NCBI GenBank assembly: GCA_033816765.1 | Contig: CM066296.1 | Location: 1,116,001 to 1,180,000, forward strand | DNA length: 64,000 nt | Reading direction: 5' to 3' | From: Nothopassalora personata | Taxonomy: Eukaryota > Ascomycota > Dothideomycetes > Mycosphaerellales > Mycosphaerellaceae | Part shown: one piece after another, positions 1 through 11,199 of the stretch | Numbering within the stretch: position 1 is the stretch's first letter | Layout: every line of letters begins with the position of its first letter | Translations under genes and position numbers: made by a program | The notes under the pieces: generated by a model | What the model was told of the DNA's origin: nothing | What the model saw: the letters and a program-made list of their open reading frames with translations, nothing else | The model's database searches: none

Positions 1-4
1 TAAC

Positions 5-166
5 TGTAAGGGGCGGGCCTCTATTTCTTAGCATAGGCTACGCCTATGCGTTCGGATTGCTTTCCGACACCTTTTCTTCGGACAGCGTGTAACTTCCCCT
101 TTCTTCTATATCGAACTTATTACAAACTTTATAGAACTTTAGTGTATACGTTGTTCACCCGTAACA
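5..166 (+). repeat. 5' LTR of element F
   Basis: 162-bp direct repeat of 7402-7563, differing mainly by C/T and A/G changes. It begins TG and ends CA. Confidence 0.9.
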
Positions 167-179
167 TTAAGTTCGATCC
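167..179 (+). promoter_or_regulatory. Primer-binding site of F, self-priming type
   Basis: The bases right after the 5' LTR (taagttcgat, 168-177) are the exact reverse complement of atcgaactta at 110-119 inside the same LTR. This matches the self-priming layout known from Tf1, where the mRNA 5' end folds back to prime reverse transcription. It would place the RNA start near 110. The complement is seen; its use is inferred. Confidence 0.55.
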
Positions 180-639
180 ATTCGAATTAGCTAGGCACTT
201 ACTATTAAAGAGACGGGATACGTAATAACGTCGCCGGGTAGCGAGAACCCCGGGACTAGTACCCCGAATAAAAACTTCTAACTTATGCTACAGTAACTAT
301 ACTAGCGATAGGAAGAGATATAAGCCGAGTTAATTGCAACGCGCGCCGCTTTAAAAGAATCGGAAGACGCTCGACGTTAGTTAACACCTATAGTCTTGCT
401 ACTAGTTTATAATAAGACGACTACTAGTGACCTAATAAGACAGCTACTATAGACGCTAAACGCTGCCGCGCCCTCGCCGCGTACCGGAGAAGAACCGTCG
501 GGTCCTAGAGGTTAGAACCCCCCTTCCTAGGACGGTAAGGTAGAGATATTCCGCGATTACTTCTTAAGGTTAAAGAGCTCTTTTAGGGTACGATCCGCCC
601 TAAAACCGACGCTCTCTAAGGAGTATTACTAAGACGCGA

Positions 640-3600
640 TTAACGACACCTTACTAGTAAGAGAGCGTACTAGGATGCGGCACTTCTAGGATAAGGGAGA
701 CGGCGAACTTAGGAAGGACCCCGTTGCTTTCTTTACGTAACTCGAGAAAGTCTTCGGTAATAGTAACGAGCGCGCTAAGGCCCTAGAGTAGCTTACTAAG
801 ATTAAGTATGCGAACGGTTAACCTTAGTATAATTACTAGATGAAATTCGACGGACTCCTACTAAGCGCCGGCGGAGAGAACTAGAGCGACGACGCGAAGA
901 TTAGTTACTTACGTAACACCTTCTCGAACCCCGTTCGGATATATACGGCGGCTATGCTAAAGAAGGAGGACTACTACGAGTTTACGGGGGAGGTCGAACG
1001 GATCATAACTAACCTCGAGGACACGGACCAGTTTAAAATAGCCTATAAGAGGTAGAAGGACAATAATAAGGACTCTAGTACGACCGCTATAGTTACTACC
1101 CGTTCTTTTACGAGAACGGCTAGTAGCTAGGTTAATGCCGATAGTAACACTATTATAGCACTAACCCGGATAAGCGAAGGCCGCTCTAGAAGTCGTGGAG
1201 ATCGGAAGGAGGATAAAGGGAGGTAGAGAGTAAAATAGGTAGACACCGCGGAGAGGGATCGTAGGCGCTAAGAATAGATCTGTTTCCGCTGTAGAGCGAG
1301 CGGACATCGAGTAAAGGAATGCCCGTACGCCGTAGCAGTTAATCCTACTAGGATTAATGCGGCCTCGGTCGCGCCGATTCTAGAGGACGACGGATTTAAG
1401 TCGGGTCCCGAAGAGATAGGAAAAGACTAGCTCCTAGTCGAAAGCTAGAACTAGGAGATAAAGAAGCACTAGTAAAGGGGTAAAACGTAGTTAAGAGTTC
1501 TATAAATAGGAATCTTATATATACTAACGTACTCCTAAACGAAAGTTACGGAACGTTTACCCTTATCGATAAAGGATGTATATGCTACGCTATAATTAAC
1601 GGAGACTTGGCGAAAGGCCTCGGTCTTACGTATGTTAGTAACGAGAGCCGTAGGGCTATAGGGTTTACGAAGGCGATGCGGAACTCGATCGAAGGAGTAG
1701 TCGCCTTCCGCATAGAAATTGCCAGGATCTACTAGATAGTTTATACTTATGTCGTGTCTAATCTAGACTTCCCTATAATTCTAGGGAACCCGTGGAAGGC
1801 GTATAATCAGATCCGGACCGCGCCTAAAAAGCGCCGGTACTACTATAGCTTAGTAAAGAAATAGGTACCCGAAGGACGTAACTACGAAGAACACGAATCG
1901 GGTAAGCGTTTCGCTACGATTACCGCGGCGACCGTAGAAGATATTAAGAAAGCCCTTAGTAAGAAGGAGCCGCCTACGCGGGAGGAACTTAAGAAGGGCT
2001 TGCCTCTAGAACTTTAGGATATGTTACCGCTATTTTCTACTAGGGAAGCTAATAAGCTAGCTCCGCACCGCGGCGACCTTAACTATAAGATCGAGATACG
2101 GACGAAAGCTAACGGAAGCCCGGAACCATTGCCCTAGGGACCGCTCTATAGTATGTCTAAAGACGAGCTACTTATCCTCCGGAAGTTACTAACGGAACTA
2201 TAGCGTAAGGGTTACATTCGCCCTTCTACCTTAGAAGCGGCGGCTCCCGTCTTATTCGTAAGGAAGCCCGGGGGAGGACTTAGGTTCTACTATAATTATA
2301 GAGTATTAAACTCGATTACTAAGTAGGACCATTATCCGCTACCGTTAATCCCGGAAACTATTCGGAACCTAACGGGCGCTAGATAGATTACGAAGGTTAA
2401 CGTTATTACCGCATTCTACTACCTTCGGATAGCTCGAGGCAAAGAGTATAAGACGGCTTTTCGAACTAGATTCGGTCTATAGGAGTGGCTAGTATATCCG
2501 TTCGGTTTATCCGGGGCCCCTATAACATTCTAGCGGTACATTAATAGTTTATTACGGGACTACCTAGACGACTTTGCCTCGGCCTACGCTAACGACGTCG
2601 TTATTTACTCCGACGGAACAAAAAAGGACTATTTCTAGAAGGTTCGTATCGTACTCTAGAAGCTTTAGGACGGAGGCCTTTTCCTAGATCTAGGGAAGTA
2701 TAAGTTCGTATAGAAGAAGGTTAAGTACCTCGGGTTTATTATATATGCCGACGGGATAGGAGTAGGACCCGACCCCGAGAAGGTAGTAGTAGTGAAGGAC
2801 TAGAAGGCACTAGTTACCTAGAAGGAAGTGCGGCGTTTCTTAGGCTTCGCGAACTACTACCGGATGTTTATTCTAAACTATTCGAAGCTCGCCGAGCCCT
2901 TAACGTCGCTAACCGGTAAGAATAAGGTGTTTTCCTAGGGAGATTGTTAGGCTAATACGTTTAAGTCCCTAAAGGATAAGTACTATAAAGCACTAGTTTT
3001 AGCCTACTAGAACCTGGAGCTCCCTACCTTTTTAGAGACGGACTATAGCGGCTTTACGCTTAGAGGCGCCCTCCTATAAGAAAAGGACGGAGTTGTGAAA
3101 CTAGTAGGATTCTACTCGAAGAATCTTAATAAGGCTAAGATTAACTACGACATTTACGATAAGGAGATACTCGCGGTAGTGTCCTATCTTAAAGAATAGG
3201 CTCCCGAGTTAAAAACATATAGGCCCTTTATAATCTAGACGGACTATAAGAACCTAGAATACTTTATAACGAAGAGATAGCTTTCCGAACGGCAGATCCG
3301 GTAGGTTAAGGAAGTTATAAAATTCTAGTTTTTACTAGTATATAGGCCGGGCACCGAGGCGATTGTGCCGGACGCCCTTTCTCGAAGGGAGTAGGACACA
3401 TTTAGGTAGGACGATAAGTTATTACGGTATCGTAGGTTTCTTAAACCGGACATCGTAAAGAATTAGCCGGGCTCGAAGGTAGTAGACGTTAGCTCGACTA
3501 TAAAGGTTTCGTTAGTACGAATCTTAGCTACGTAGTTCGAAGGACTATCCGCTATAGAAGAGGCGGATTTACCGGGCGCACTATAGGGACCCTTCTAAGA

Positions 3601-5900
3601 CTAAGAGCTAAACGACCTCTAGGAAAGAACTATCGAGAAGGACAGTACGTTCTAAGCGGTATACCGCGCGATTAACGTAGGAGCGCGTTTACTTCCTAGC
3701 GAGGTGAAACTTAAGGTGTAAGTAGGTAACTATAGTATCGACCGTAACGGGTATCTTCGCTACCGCGGTAGGATTTAGGTACCTAGAGCTCCTAGTTCTA
3801 CGGAGTCCAACTATAAGGAGGCGGACATAGCGATTCTATAGAACGACACCCTTCGAACTAAGCTAATCTAATCCGTGTACGATTTACCGGTGTACGGCCA
3901 CCCTAGCCGGGACTCTATAGTATCGATACTAAGTCGTAACTTCTACTAGCCCCTATAGTCTAAGCACGTAAGGCAGTTCTTAAGGAACTATAACTACTAC
4001 GGTAGGAATAAGGTGTAGAGAGAATAAAAACACGGCCTCCTACAACCCTTACCGGTCCCCGACCGATTCTTCTAGGAGATCTCGATGGATTTTATAACGG
4101 ACATTGATTTGATTGATTATTCCATTAACGTGCTATTTGAGTCAAAGACTATGCAACACGGGTCTCGAGAACGAGACCAAAATTTGAGAGAAGGAGAAAA
4201 GCCCCGTCGTACCCCGGACGTAAAAACTCCTTAAAAGATGCGAGCAACGCTCGCTATTCGAACCGTAAATCGAATATATTGCGGCGTAGTACGCGCGTAC
4301 CCGGTAGTCGTGTCTTGTCGAGAATTGCGGTTTGTCGCCTTGCCCCGGGCGAGACAAGTTTTGCGCCCGTGTCTCGTTCTTGTTTTAAAAAGCCAAGCCG
4401 GCCGTACCCGTACGCACCGAGCAAAATCCCAAGAAACACCCGTTGCCTCTGTTTCAATCCAGTCGCGTTCTCCGGTCTCGAGTGTAGCTCCTCGGTCGCA
4501 GTGGCCTCGCTGTCGTCCCCCCCTCGGCCTCTCTTGGTTCCAGCCGTGCAGTATACGTGGTTTGCGCCCCTAAACGCCTCTCTTGGTTCCAGCCGGCAGT
4601 TTACGTGGTTTGCCGGGACGACAGGTAGACAGCGCCTTCGTTGTTCGAGCGACGTGTACGCTATGTACGTCGCTTTCCCTTCTCGCAGTTCCGGAGTTCT
4701 TGTTTGTAGATTTTGAGCGTATCTCGTTCGTTCGGTTCGTCCGACCTGTCTTTTCTTGTTTCGAGTCGAGTAGGCTTGTATTTTTCGAGAGAGAGAGTCT
4801 TAGTTTCTCTTCGTCGTAACGAAGATACTTACGTCGTCCGCCGCGTGAAGGCGCTCTCTATAGGACGACTTTATAACGGACATGCCCGAGTCGTAAGGGA
4901 ACACTTGCCTCTAGGTAATTAAGGATCGACTAAGTAAGACCGTCGTTTTAGAAGCGATGCCTACTATAAAAGCCGAGGACTACGCTAAAAGGTTCTTAGA
5001 CTACTAGGTGAGATACTACGGCCTCCCTTAAGCTATTACGAGTGACCGGGGTACTAACTGGACGAGTACCTTCTAGAGGACCTTCTATCGTTTAACCGGT
5101 GTGAAATAGAGGCTTAGCTCCGCCTACTACCTATAAACCGACGGAGGCCCGGAACGGTTAAACTAGGAAGTCTAGGCTTACCTTCGTAACTATATTAACT
5201 ACGAGTAGTCCGACTAGAAACACTAGCTCCCTACGGCGCAACTTGCTCTAAACGCGCGGTATTACGCTAGGCTAGGAATAAGCCCCTTCTTCGCGGTATA
5301 CGGATACGAGGCACTATCTCCCGTTTAGTTATAACCGGATCTAGAGACCTCTTAGTTAGACGCCGCGTAACGGGTAACGCTATTTGTAGAAAGGATGTAA
5401 AAGATTACGGACCTATATTAGGCAAGCATAGCGGAAGCCGCCTAAAAATAGGAGGACTACGCTAACCGGGATAGGAAGCCCGTACTAATCTATTAGGTAG
5501 GCGATAAAGTTTAGCTAGATCTACGTAACTATGTCACTATACGACTAAAGAAGAGCCTCGACCATAGACACGCGAAGTATACGGTAGTAGAAGTGATCTT
5601 ACCGTTATCTATACGCTTATCTAGGATCCCCGACGGGATCTACCCGGTCTTCTATCCTAACTTGCTACGACCTATAAGCTAAGACCCCTTACCTAGATAG
5701 GAGATCGATAATAAACAGCCGGACCCTATTATAATTGAGTCTTACGAAGAGTAGTAGGTAGAAGAGATCCTTTACGCTAGAACTAAGGTTAGAGGTAGAG
5801 GCCGAGTGCGCGAAGTCCTAGTAAAATGAACCGGATACTATAAGCCTACATAGGAACTATTAGGGTACCTCGTAGACACAGTAGCCGCGGATAACTTCGA
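640..5900 (+). pseudogene. F gag-pol remnant
   Basis: Decayed gag-pol. An intact CCHC zinc knuckle (Cx2Cx4Hx4C) is readable at 1281-1322. Reverse transcriptase motifs of the FRTRFG and MPFGL type lie near 2460-2530. The catalytic box at about 2584 reads YAND instead of YADD, an expected result of RIP at TpG. RNase H (ETDxSGF type) is near 3040 and the TDxKNLEYF motif is near 3239-3275. The integrase zinc finger lies at about 3880-4010 and the first catalytic Asp region (DFITD) at about 4088-4104, where the 779-bp insertion splits it. It resumes at 4867. A chromodomain-like end with an LVK-stop-TGY motif lies at about 5757-5890. In-frame TAG/TAA codons occur throughout, so no function remains. 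Confidence 0.8.
4105..4883 (-). mobile_element. 779-bp insertion inside the F integrase, not RIP-decayed
   Basis: Foreign DNA splits the integrase of F. The target bases tttataacggacat occur at 4091-4104 and again at 4870-4883, and extend to 17 bp with one C/T mismatch. This long target duplication suggests target-primed (non-LTR) insertion. On the minus strand the end next to 4105 is A-rich with aatc-type steps, resembling a LINE/SINE tail, so minus orientation is inferred. CpA and TpG are normal here, unlike the host element. Two imperfect direct repeats beginning cctctcttggttccagcc lie near 4527 and 4579. Several overlapping ORFs of 60-145 codons match nothing I recognise. It could be a truncated LINE 3' end, a SINE-like element or captured host DNA. 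Confidence 0.5.
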
Positions 5901-6319
5901 GAGGAGATATAGTAACCTAATAACGTATAACGGACCGAAGGAGGCATAGGATACGAATAGAAGGGGGAGAAAGCGAAAAGGTAAGGATTACTAGGGATTT
6001 AGCGTAGAGACAGGCGTTTAGGAAAAGGTAGGCGTTCTTTTAGGTTAGGGAGTCTTTTTAGGAGATAGAGAGAAGTGAGAAGGCATAGGTAAGTTTAAGA
6101 GCGTTTTATTTTAGCGGCGTCCGCCGTAAAAGTAGCGGAGCCCGATCCCTTTTGAGATAACTACATACTGTAATAGCCCGGTCGCGGCCCGCGCGAAGAC
6201 GAGGGTGCCCGAAGGCTAGTTAGTAGAGGCTAAGGCCTAACGTACGCGGCGCTAGCCTAGCTAGAGGTCGCGTAGGGCGCCCCCGGGACTAAGAGGTCGG
6301 TTAGCGATAGTTTTATAAC

Positions 6320-6630
6320 GGGGCCCGTAGTATATACGTCTACCTAAAGGTAAGCTAAGCATTAGCGACAGTGCCTATAACCTTAGCGGCGACCGCACTA
6401 AAAGAATCGGTAAGCGCGTATAAAGAGGCGGAGGCCGTAGAAACTTACCGGGAGAGTATACTAGTACGCTAGAGAGGCTTTAAGGCCTTCTAGGCTTTAA
6501 GGACGGCGCGGAGCTTAGTACGAGCGTCGTCGCTAAAAGACCGTTAGCCGGTAGAAAAGTGGCGGAGGACGCTAGGGAGGATACTTACGCGCGGTTCTAG
6601 TTAGTAGCGCGGGTCCACTTAGTATAGGCG
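6320..6630 (+). pseudogene. Extra ORF remnant between pol and 3' LTR of F
   Basis: A plus-strand frame with only TAG/TAA interruptions encodes an Ala/Glu/Arg-rich, probably helical stretch (ALKESVSAYKEAEAVETY region). It lies about 450 bp past the pol end. I do not recognise it. The rest of 5900-7374 looks non-coding and decayed, with a purine-rich microsatellite-like run near 7125-7160. Confidence 0.3.
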
Positions 6631-7374
6631 GCGTAGGCGAGCTCCGGCCTAAAACGCGCGGTTAGCGATGATTTTCCTTCGCGGTCCGCGCGGTATATAC
6701 ATGTCCTCGCAATACTTGCGATTAGTATTGTAGGCCTAGTAGGCGCGCACGGTTGCGCCCTAATAATAATTAGCGGACTCCGATAAGAATAGGACGAGGA
6801 CCGGTACTTATATACTAGGAGACGTAGTCTACGCTAGTAGAGGCGTAGGGGACATAGTAGATGCGGCGTTAGGACATTTTATACTAGGCTCCGGTTAGAA
6901 TGTTTCGGTCTCCGTAGGAATTTATTCGGACTTACTTAATAGTGTTAATAGGAGATGTAGTAGTAGTGGTTTCTATTTACGGCATACTATTAGTATCTGT
7001 CGGAACCCGTAGGGAAAATGTCGTCTCCCTAAGCGATAGGCATAAGATACGCGAATATGCCCCTAAGGCTAGAGACGCTTAGCTAGGGGGAGGGGGAGGG
7101 GCGACTTACGCGTGCGGTAGGTAATAAGGAAAAGAAAGAAAAGAAAGAAGAGAACGAGAACCTAAAGATATGTTCTAGGCTCCTATTGTTTATATGTAAC
7201 AATAGCTATTGTTACTTAATGGACAATAGTAAACCTTACACTCACCTAGGTAATAATACTTCATCTCGGCGTCGGCGGGGCTAGATAATAAGGAAGAGAA
7301 GCTCGGGCACTTCCTATTACGAGCCTAACGAGAACACCTAAGATAATAGGCTCTAGGGCGGAGCTATAACTAGG

Positions 7375-7401
7375 GGCGGCGGAGGAGGAAGGGGAGGGTA
7401 G
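7375..7401 (+). other. Polypurine tract of F
   Basis: An almost pure purine run (ggcggcggaggaggaagggg and on) ends directly before the 3' LTR, where plus-strand DNA synthesis would be primed. Confidence 0.7.
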
Positions 7402-7563
7402 TGTAAGGGGCGGGCCCCTGTTTCTTAGCATAGGCTACGCCTATACGTTCGGATTGCTTTCCGACACCTTTTCTTCGGACAGCGTGTAACTTCCCCTTTC
7501 TTCCATATCGAACTTATTATAAACTTTATAGAACTTTAGTATATACGTCGTTCACCCGTAATA
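7402..7563 (+). repeat. 3' LTR of element F
   Basis: 162-bp copy of 5-166, followed by the target duplication gtaac at 7564-7568. Confidence 0.9.
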
Positions 7564-7569
7564 GTAACC

Positions 7570-10241
7570 GAGAGAAGACTCTTTAAGCTACGCTTACCCG
7601 CTACTAGCTATAGTAGATAGATAATAAGATTCTTAATTAACGCGTTATCTCTAAGCTTTACAGTACTAATAGCGGGCGCCGCTAGTTCATAGCCTTTATT
7701 AACAAGTACCTAGACTACAGTAGGGCTATTAGTAGAATTTAGAGGGCATTAATCTAGCGTATAAGGATCGGCCGTAAGGGTATAGATCGTAAGCAAATTC
7801 TAGAGCCTAGTAATCTTACCCGGTACGACAGGGAGGCTAAAGCACGTAGTATTAATCCGTAGTCGGCTAAGAGTATAGAGATTATTAGAAGATACCACCT
7901 AGCCGTCTATAAGGATAGCCTTCTATACTTTATAGAGGGTACTATTACTAAGAAGTCCGCGTCCCTAGAGGACAGCATAGATTAACCTAGACTATCTAGC
8001 TAGTAATAGCCTTAGCTACGTTAGCTACTACCGGGTAGTAAAGGTAAAGGACGTATAAAGAGTACTACGCTAACTCTACTAGCCTCTACCTAGCCTATAG
8101 TCCTATCGAGAGGCGGTCGTAAGTCGAGTCGACTTAAGTAGCTCCGTATAGGCAAGAGCATAGGTGAGGGTATAACTACGCCTACTTAATCCTCGCCTAA
8201 CCGAACGCTAGACGGCGTACCTATACGCGAAGGCAGTCCGCTAGGTACACCGGTTAGTACCCTACGATCTACTCCGGCCCTAACTAAGAATAGTAATCCG
8301 ATACTTACTATGTTACCTTTGGCTATAATTAGGGATGTATTAGTCTTTAAGGATTAGATCCTATAAGAAGACGAGGCCCTCCGGATTAAGCGCGCTAACT
8401 GCACCTATAATAAGCGGTACTATAGTATTAAGTTTAGAGACTCGATTAACGTAGATAGCATTAACTAGCTACCTAAGTACCGGATAGCGGGCCTTAAGAT
8501 ACTCGAATATGCTATCTCGGAGGTTCTTAAGAGGGATAGTAAGGTTAGCGCTATAATATGCGATTAGTATATTCGAGATTTCTACTATAAGGCGCTCTAC
8601 TTTATTACGAATCCCAGTATTACCGCTAATACCCTATGTAAGCGCGCGCTTAAGATCTAAGACTAGCTCTTTAAAGGTAAGAGTTTTTTAGCTATTAAGG
8701 TAAAGAATGGGTCGTAGTTTCGCCCTAATAAGCGTAGTTAGAAGACTATTAACCCGCTTAGCTACCTCCGTGTTCGAGGCAAAGTCGGTACTACGAGTAG
8801 TATCGTTACGTATACTAACTATAACTAGATCCTCGACAAATTTAACATTGATAAAGCCGACTAAGCTAATCTTAATAGTACCGGTACCTATATTAATAGG
8901 AACATACTATACTAGTATAATAACGCTAAACTAGCGCCGCGGGTTAAAACAGTTAGAGAGATAATAAGTCGAGAATTCGACGTGTACCGATAGTACCTAC
9001 GAGAATTGAATAAGGTTAGTAACGGCGGCGTCTACTAGAACATGTAGTATTCTCTAAGCTAATAGATTATGCAATAAGACCCCGGGCTATAGCTCTTATA
9101 AGTAGCGCTATACCCTTAACACTACACTCGGTTTATCTCCTTCCCTAGGCCTACGATTTTTAGCTTTAATAGGGCTTATTAGGGGGGTAACGCGAACACT
9201 ATAGTGCAGTATGCTAGGGTCGACTTAAACCTCGAAATTGAAAACTACTAGACTAGTAACCGGCTTAATATGCTATACTCTCTTAACTTAGAGGGTACTA
9301 GTAGGCCGGAGTTTTTACACGGTTTTTATAAGTAAGAGAATACTAGAGAGTTTATCTAGTAGTACCGGATTAACGACTATATAGAAGACGGCCGATTTAA
9401 GCGTTTCTTCTCGGTTAGGGTCTAGAATTACCTAAGTAAGAATAGCATTAGCTAGTTTAGAGAGGACCTAAGCGCTAGGCAAATGCGGGTAACTACTATA
9501 GGCGTTCTAATAAGGTAGGCCGTATATAAGAAGACGCTACGCTAGATTAACCCTTACTTTATCAAGATCCGCGACGATAACTATCTTAAACTCTAGAGAA
9601 GCTAGAGCATGCACTAGGTAATAGACCTCTATCGTAACTTTAAGACGCTAAGTAAGAGCGCTACGGGATTTAAGTATCGACGCCTAGTACCCCGCTATCC
9701 TTTTCCTACGGCCGTACACCTTAGTAGGATTAGCCCTCTATCCGATGCCCTAGCGGGTTTAAAGTCTTAGAACGATAACGAAGTTATCCTTAATGCTAGA
9801 AGGTAGCTTAATGCTACGGTCCGCCTAGACTCGGAGCTCTTCTATAAGAAGATACATAATTAGCGCGTCCGAGCTGTGAAATTAATAGACAAGCAGCTTA
9901 GCTTAGTTACTACTCTCGAGTAGATATGCTTTATAAGCGAAGGGCGTAACGAGAGCTTCTTCCGTAACTACTATAGGAACTTTACTAGCTAGCTACTTAG
10001 GGACGCGTCTAGTAAGACTAGTGTTAGCTACGACAACGAGTGGGTCTAGATAAAGGAGTTATATAAGAATAAGTGGAACTAAGTAGTTAGTGCGGGTTTA
10101 TAGGCTCCTAGTTTCTAGTTGATTTCCGGCTACAGCTATAGCCTATAGGATTCTAGTTCTAATTCTAGTTCTAATTCTAGTTCTAATTCTAGTTCTAATT
10201 CTAGTTCTAATGCTTCGGGTATAGGTACTTCTAGTCCTTAG
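7570..10241 (+). pseudogene. Long RIP-decayed ORF of unknown family
   Basis: A single plus-strand frame can be followed for about 890 codons, interrupted almost only by TAG/TAA. Because element F sits immediately to the left, the true start may lie outside the window; an in-frame ATG also occurs at 8310. Readable stretches include a basic Arg/Lys-rich central part, an FISFPRPTIFSFNRAY segment near 9140, and a C-terminal Ser/Asn repeat (10151-10210) before a TAG at 10239. I do not recognise the family. It is probably a transposon or another multicopy gene, since RIP needs duplication. No catalytic motif was assigned. Confidence 0.45.
10151..10210 (+). repeat. 12-bp tandem repeat (Ser-Ser-Ser-Asn)
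   Basis: About five copies of ttctagttctaa in tandem. In the ORF frame they encode a repeated SSSN unit near the C-terminus of the unknown protein. Confidence 0.85.
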
Positions 10242-10354
10242 ATCTTACTTTTTCTTATAGTTACTTATCTTCCCTTAACTCACTTTCTAGTTACGCGGTG
10301 GACTCGTCTTTAGATTTATTAGGTTACTAGTACTAACGCTCACTTGTCTTATAA

Positions 10355-10735
10355 ATGGCGTTCACGTTATTCGACTATCTAGCCCGCTCGATTAATGCTA
10401 ACATAGCTGTCTATTCCCTCGCTAGTTTCGTAGTATACTGTGACGGCCCATGGCCGCCTAAGCAGGTGCCCTTACATATACGTTAGTATAGTGCGACGGA
10501 TGCGAGTCGCGGTTATTAACGTCATTATTACGGTCTCTATTAGAAGGATCCTTTCGATCTTTATAAACTGTCGCTAGTAGGCCCTAGGATTGCCTAACAT
10601 CTTATATATTAAGCTAAATAGTAGGGTGAGCTACTATGCTACTATAAGACCACCTTAGCTTATAGCGACTAACTGCGCTACCTATGTTACCCGGGCTTAC
10701 TACTTTAGAACCTAAGGACAGGTTCGTAATAGGGG
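10355..10735 (+). pseudogene. Small decayed ORF after the unknown ORF
   Basis: An ATG at 10355 opens a frame of about 125 codons whose interruptions are nearly all TAG/TAA. It starts MAFTLFDYLARSINANIAV. It may be a second gene of the same decayed element as 7570-10241. Family not recognised. Confidence 0.25.
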
Positions 10736-10741
10736 AGGATA

Positions 10742-11114
10742 TATTAACGACTAATAGGTTATATTAACCTTAGGTTTAGAGGGGGGGTCCCTTAGGTCTA
10801 ACTTGCCCTAATTTCATTTAGGTTTGATTGGACATTTAGGCAAGCTAATAGGACCTAGTATAGCTGTTAAGATATATACTACGTAGCTAAGCATTATAAG
10901 CGTAGTATTAAGGTAACAATTCAATTTCTACCTCTCGAGTAGAGGGTATAGGGGTTTAGGGTCCGCTACTCCTCTTATTCTATCTAGCTACTACGCTACT
11001 CGTCACGTGACCTGATTTCCCGGTCCCGGGACCGGCAAATACCCCTGCTTACGTAAGCACCGCTCCATACTACCACAACTTGGATAGGCCTACATAGGGT
11101 AGTTAGTAGACATT
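10742..11114 (+). repeat. Left terminal inverted repeat
   Basis: Pairs with 13338-13707 over its whole length. Differences are mainly C/T and A/G. Confidence 0.8.
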
Positions 11115-11199
11115 AATAGGTATATCCTTAGGCAGTCCTTTACTAGTATCGTTCCCTAGTTTATTTACTTAGGTATTATTTCCCCTTCCTAGGGTTACC

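Larger units (their letters stand above)
5..7563 (+). mobile_element. Element F: RIP-decayed Ty3/gypsy chromovirus
   Basis: Full-length LTR retrotransposon of about 7.56 kb, including a 779-bp later insertion at 4105-4883. Both LTRs are 162 bp and start TGTAAG. The 5' copy ends TAACA and the 3' copy TAATA, as expected after C-to-T decay. The window begins with taac directly before the 5' LTR and gtaac follows the 3' LTR, so the 5-bp target duplication is very probably gtaac with its first base just outside the window. Gag, protease, reverse transcriptase, RNase H, integrase and a chromodomain-like tail can be read in order on the plus strand, with stops almost all TAG or TAA where Gln or Trp is expected. 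It lies inside the decayed ORF that resumes at 7570. Confidence 0.9.

Noticed and set aside
4142..4922. Several overlapping ORFs of 67-145 codons in the 779-bp insertion
   Set aside because: They overlap on both strands, with basic/Ser-rich composition and no recognisable motif. They exist because this piece lacks RIP stops, so none is called a gene.
7570..10241. Starship captain or Crypton-type tyrosine recombinase
   Set aside because: Considered because of the size, but I could not see the R...HxxR...Y pattern or any familiar segment, so the ORF is left unassigned.
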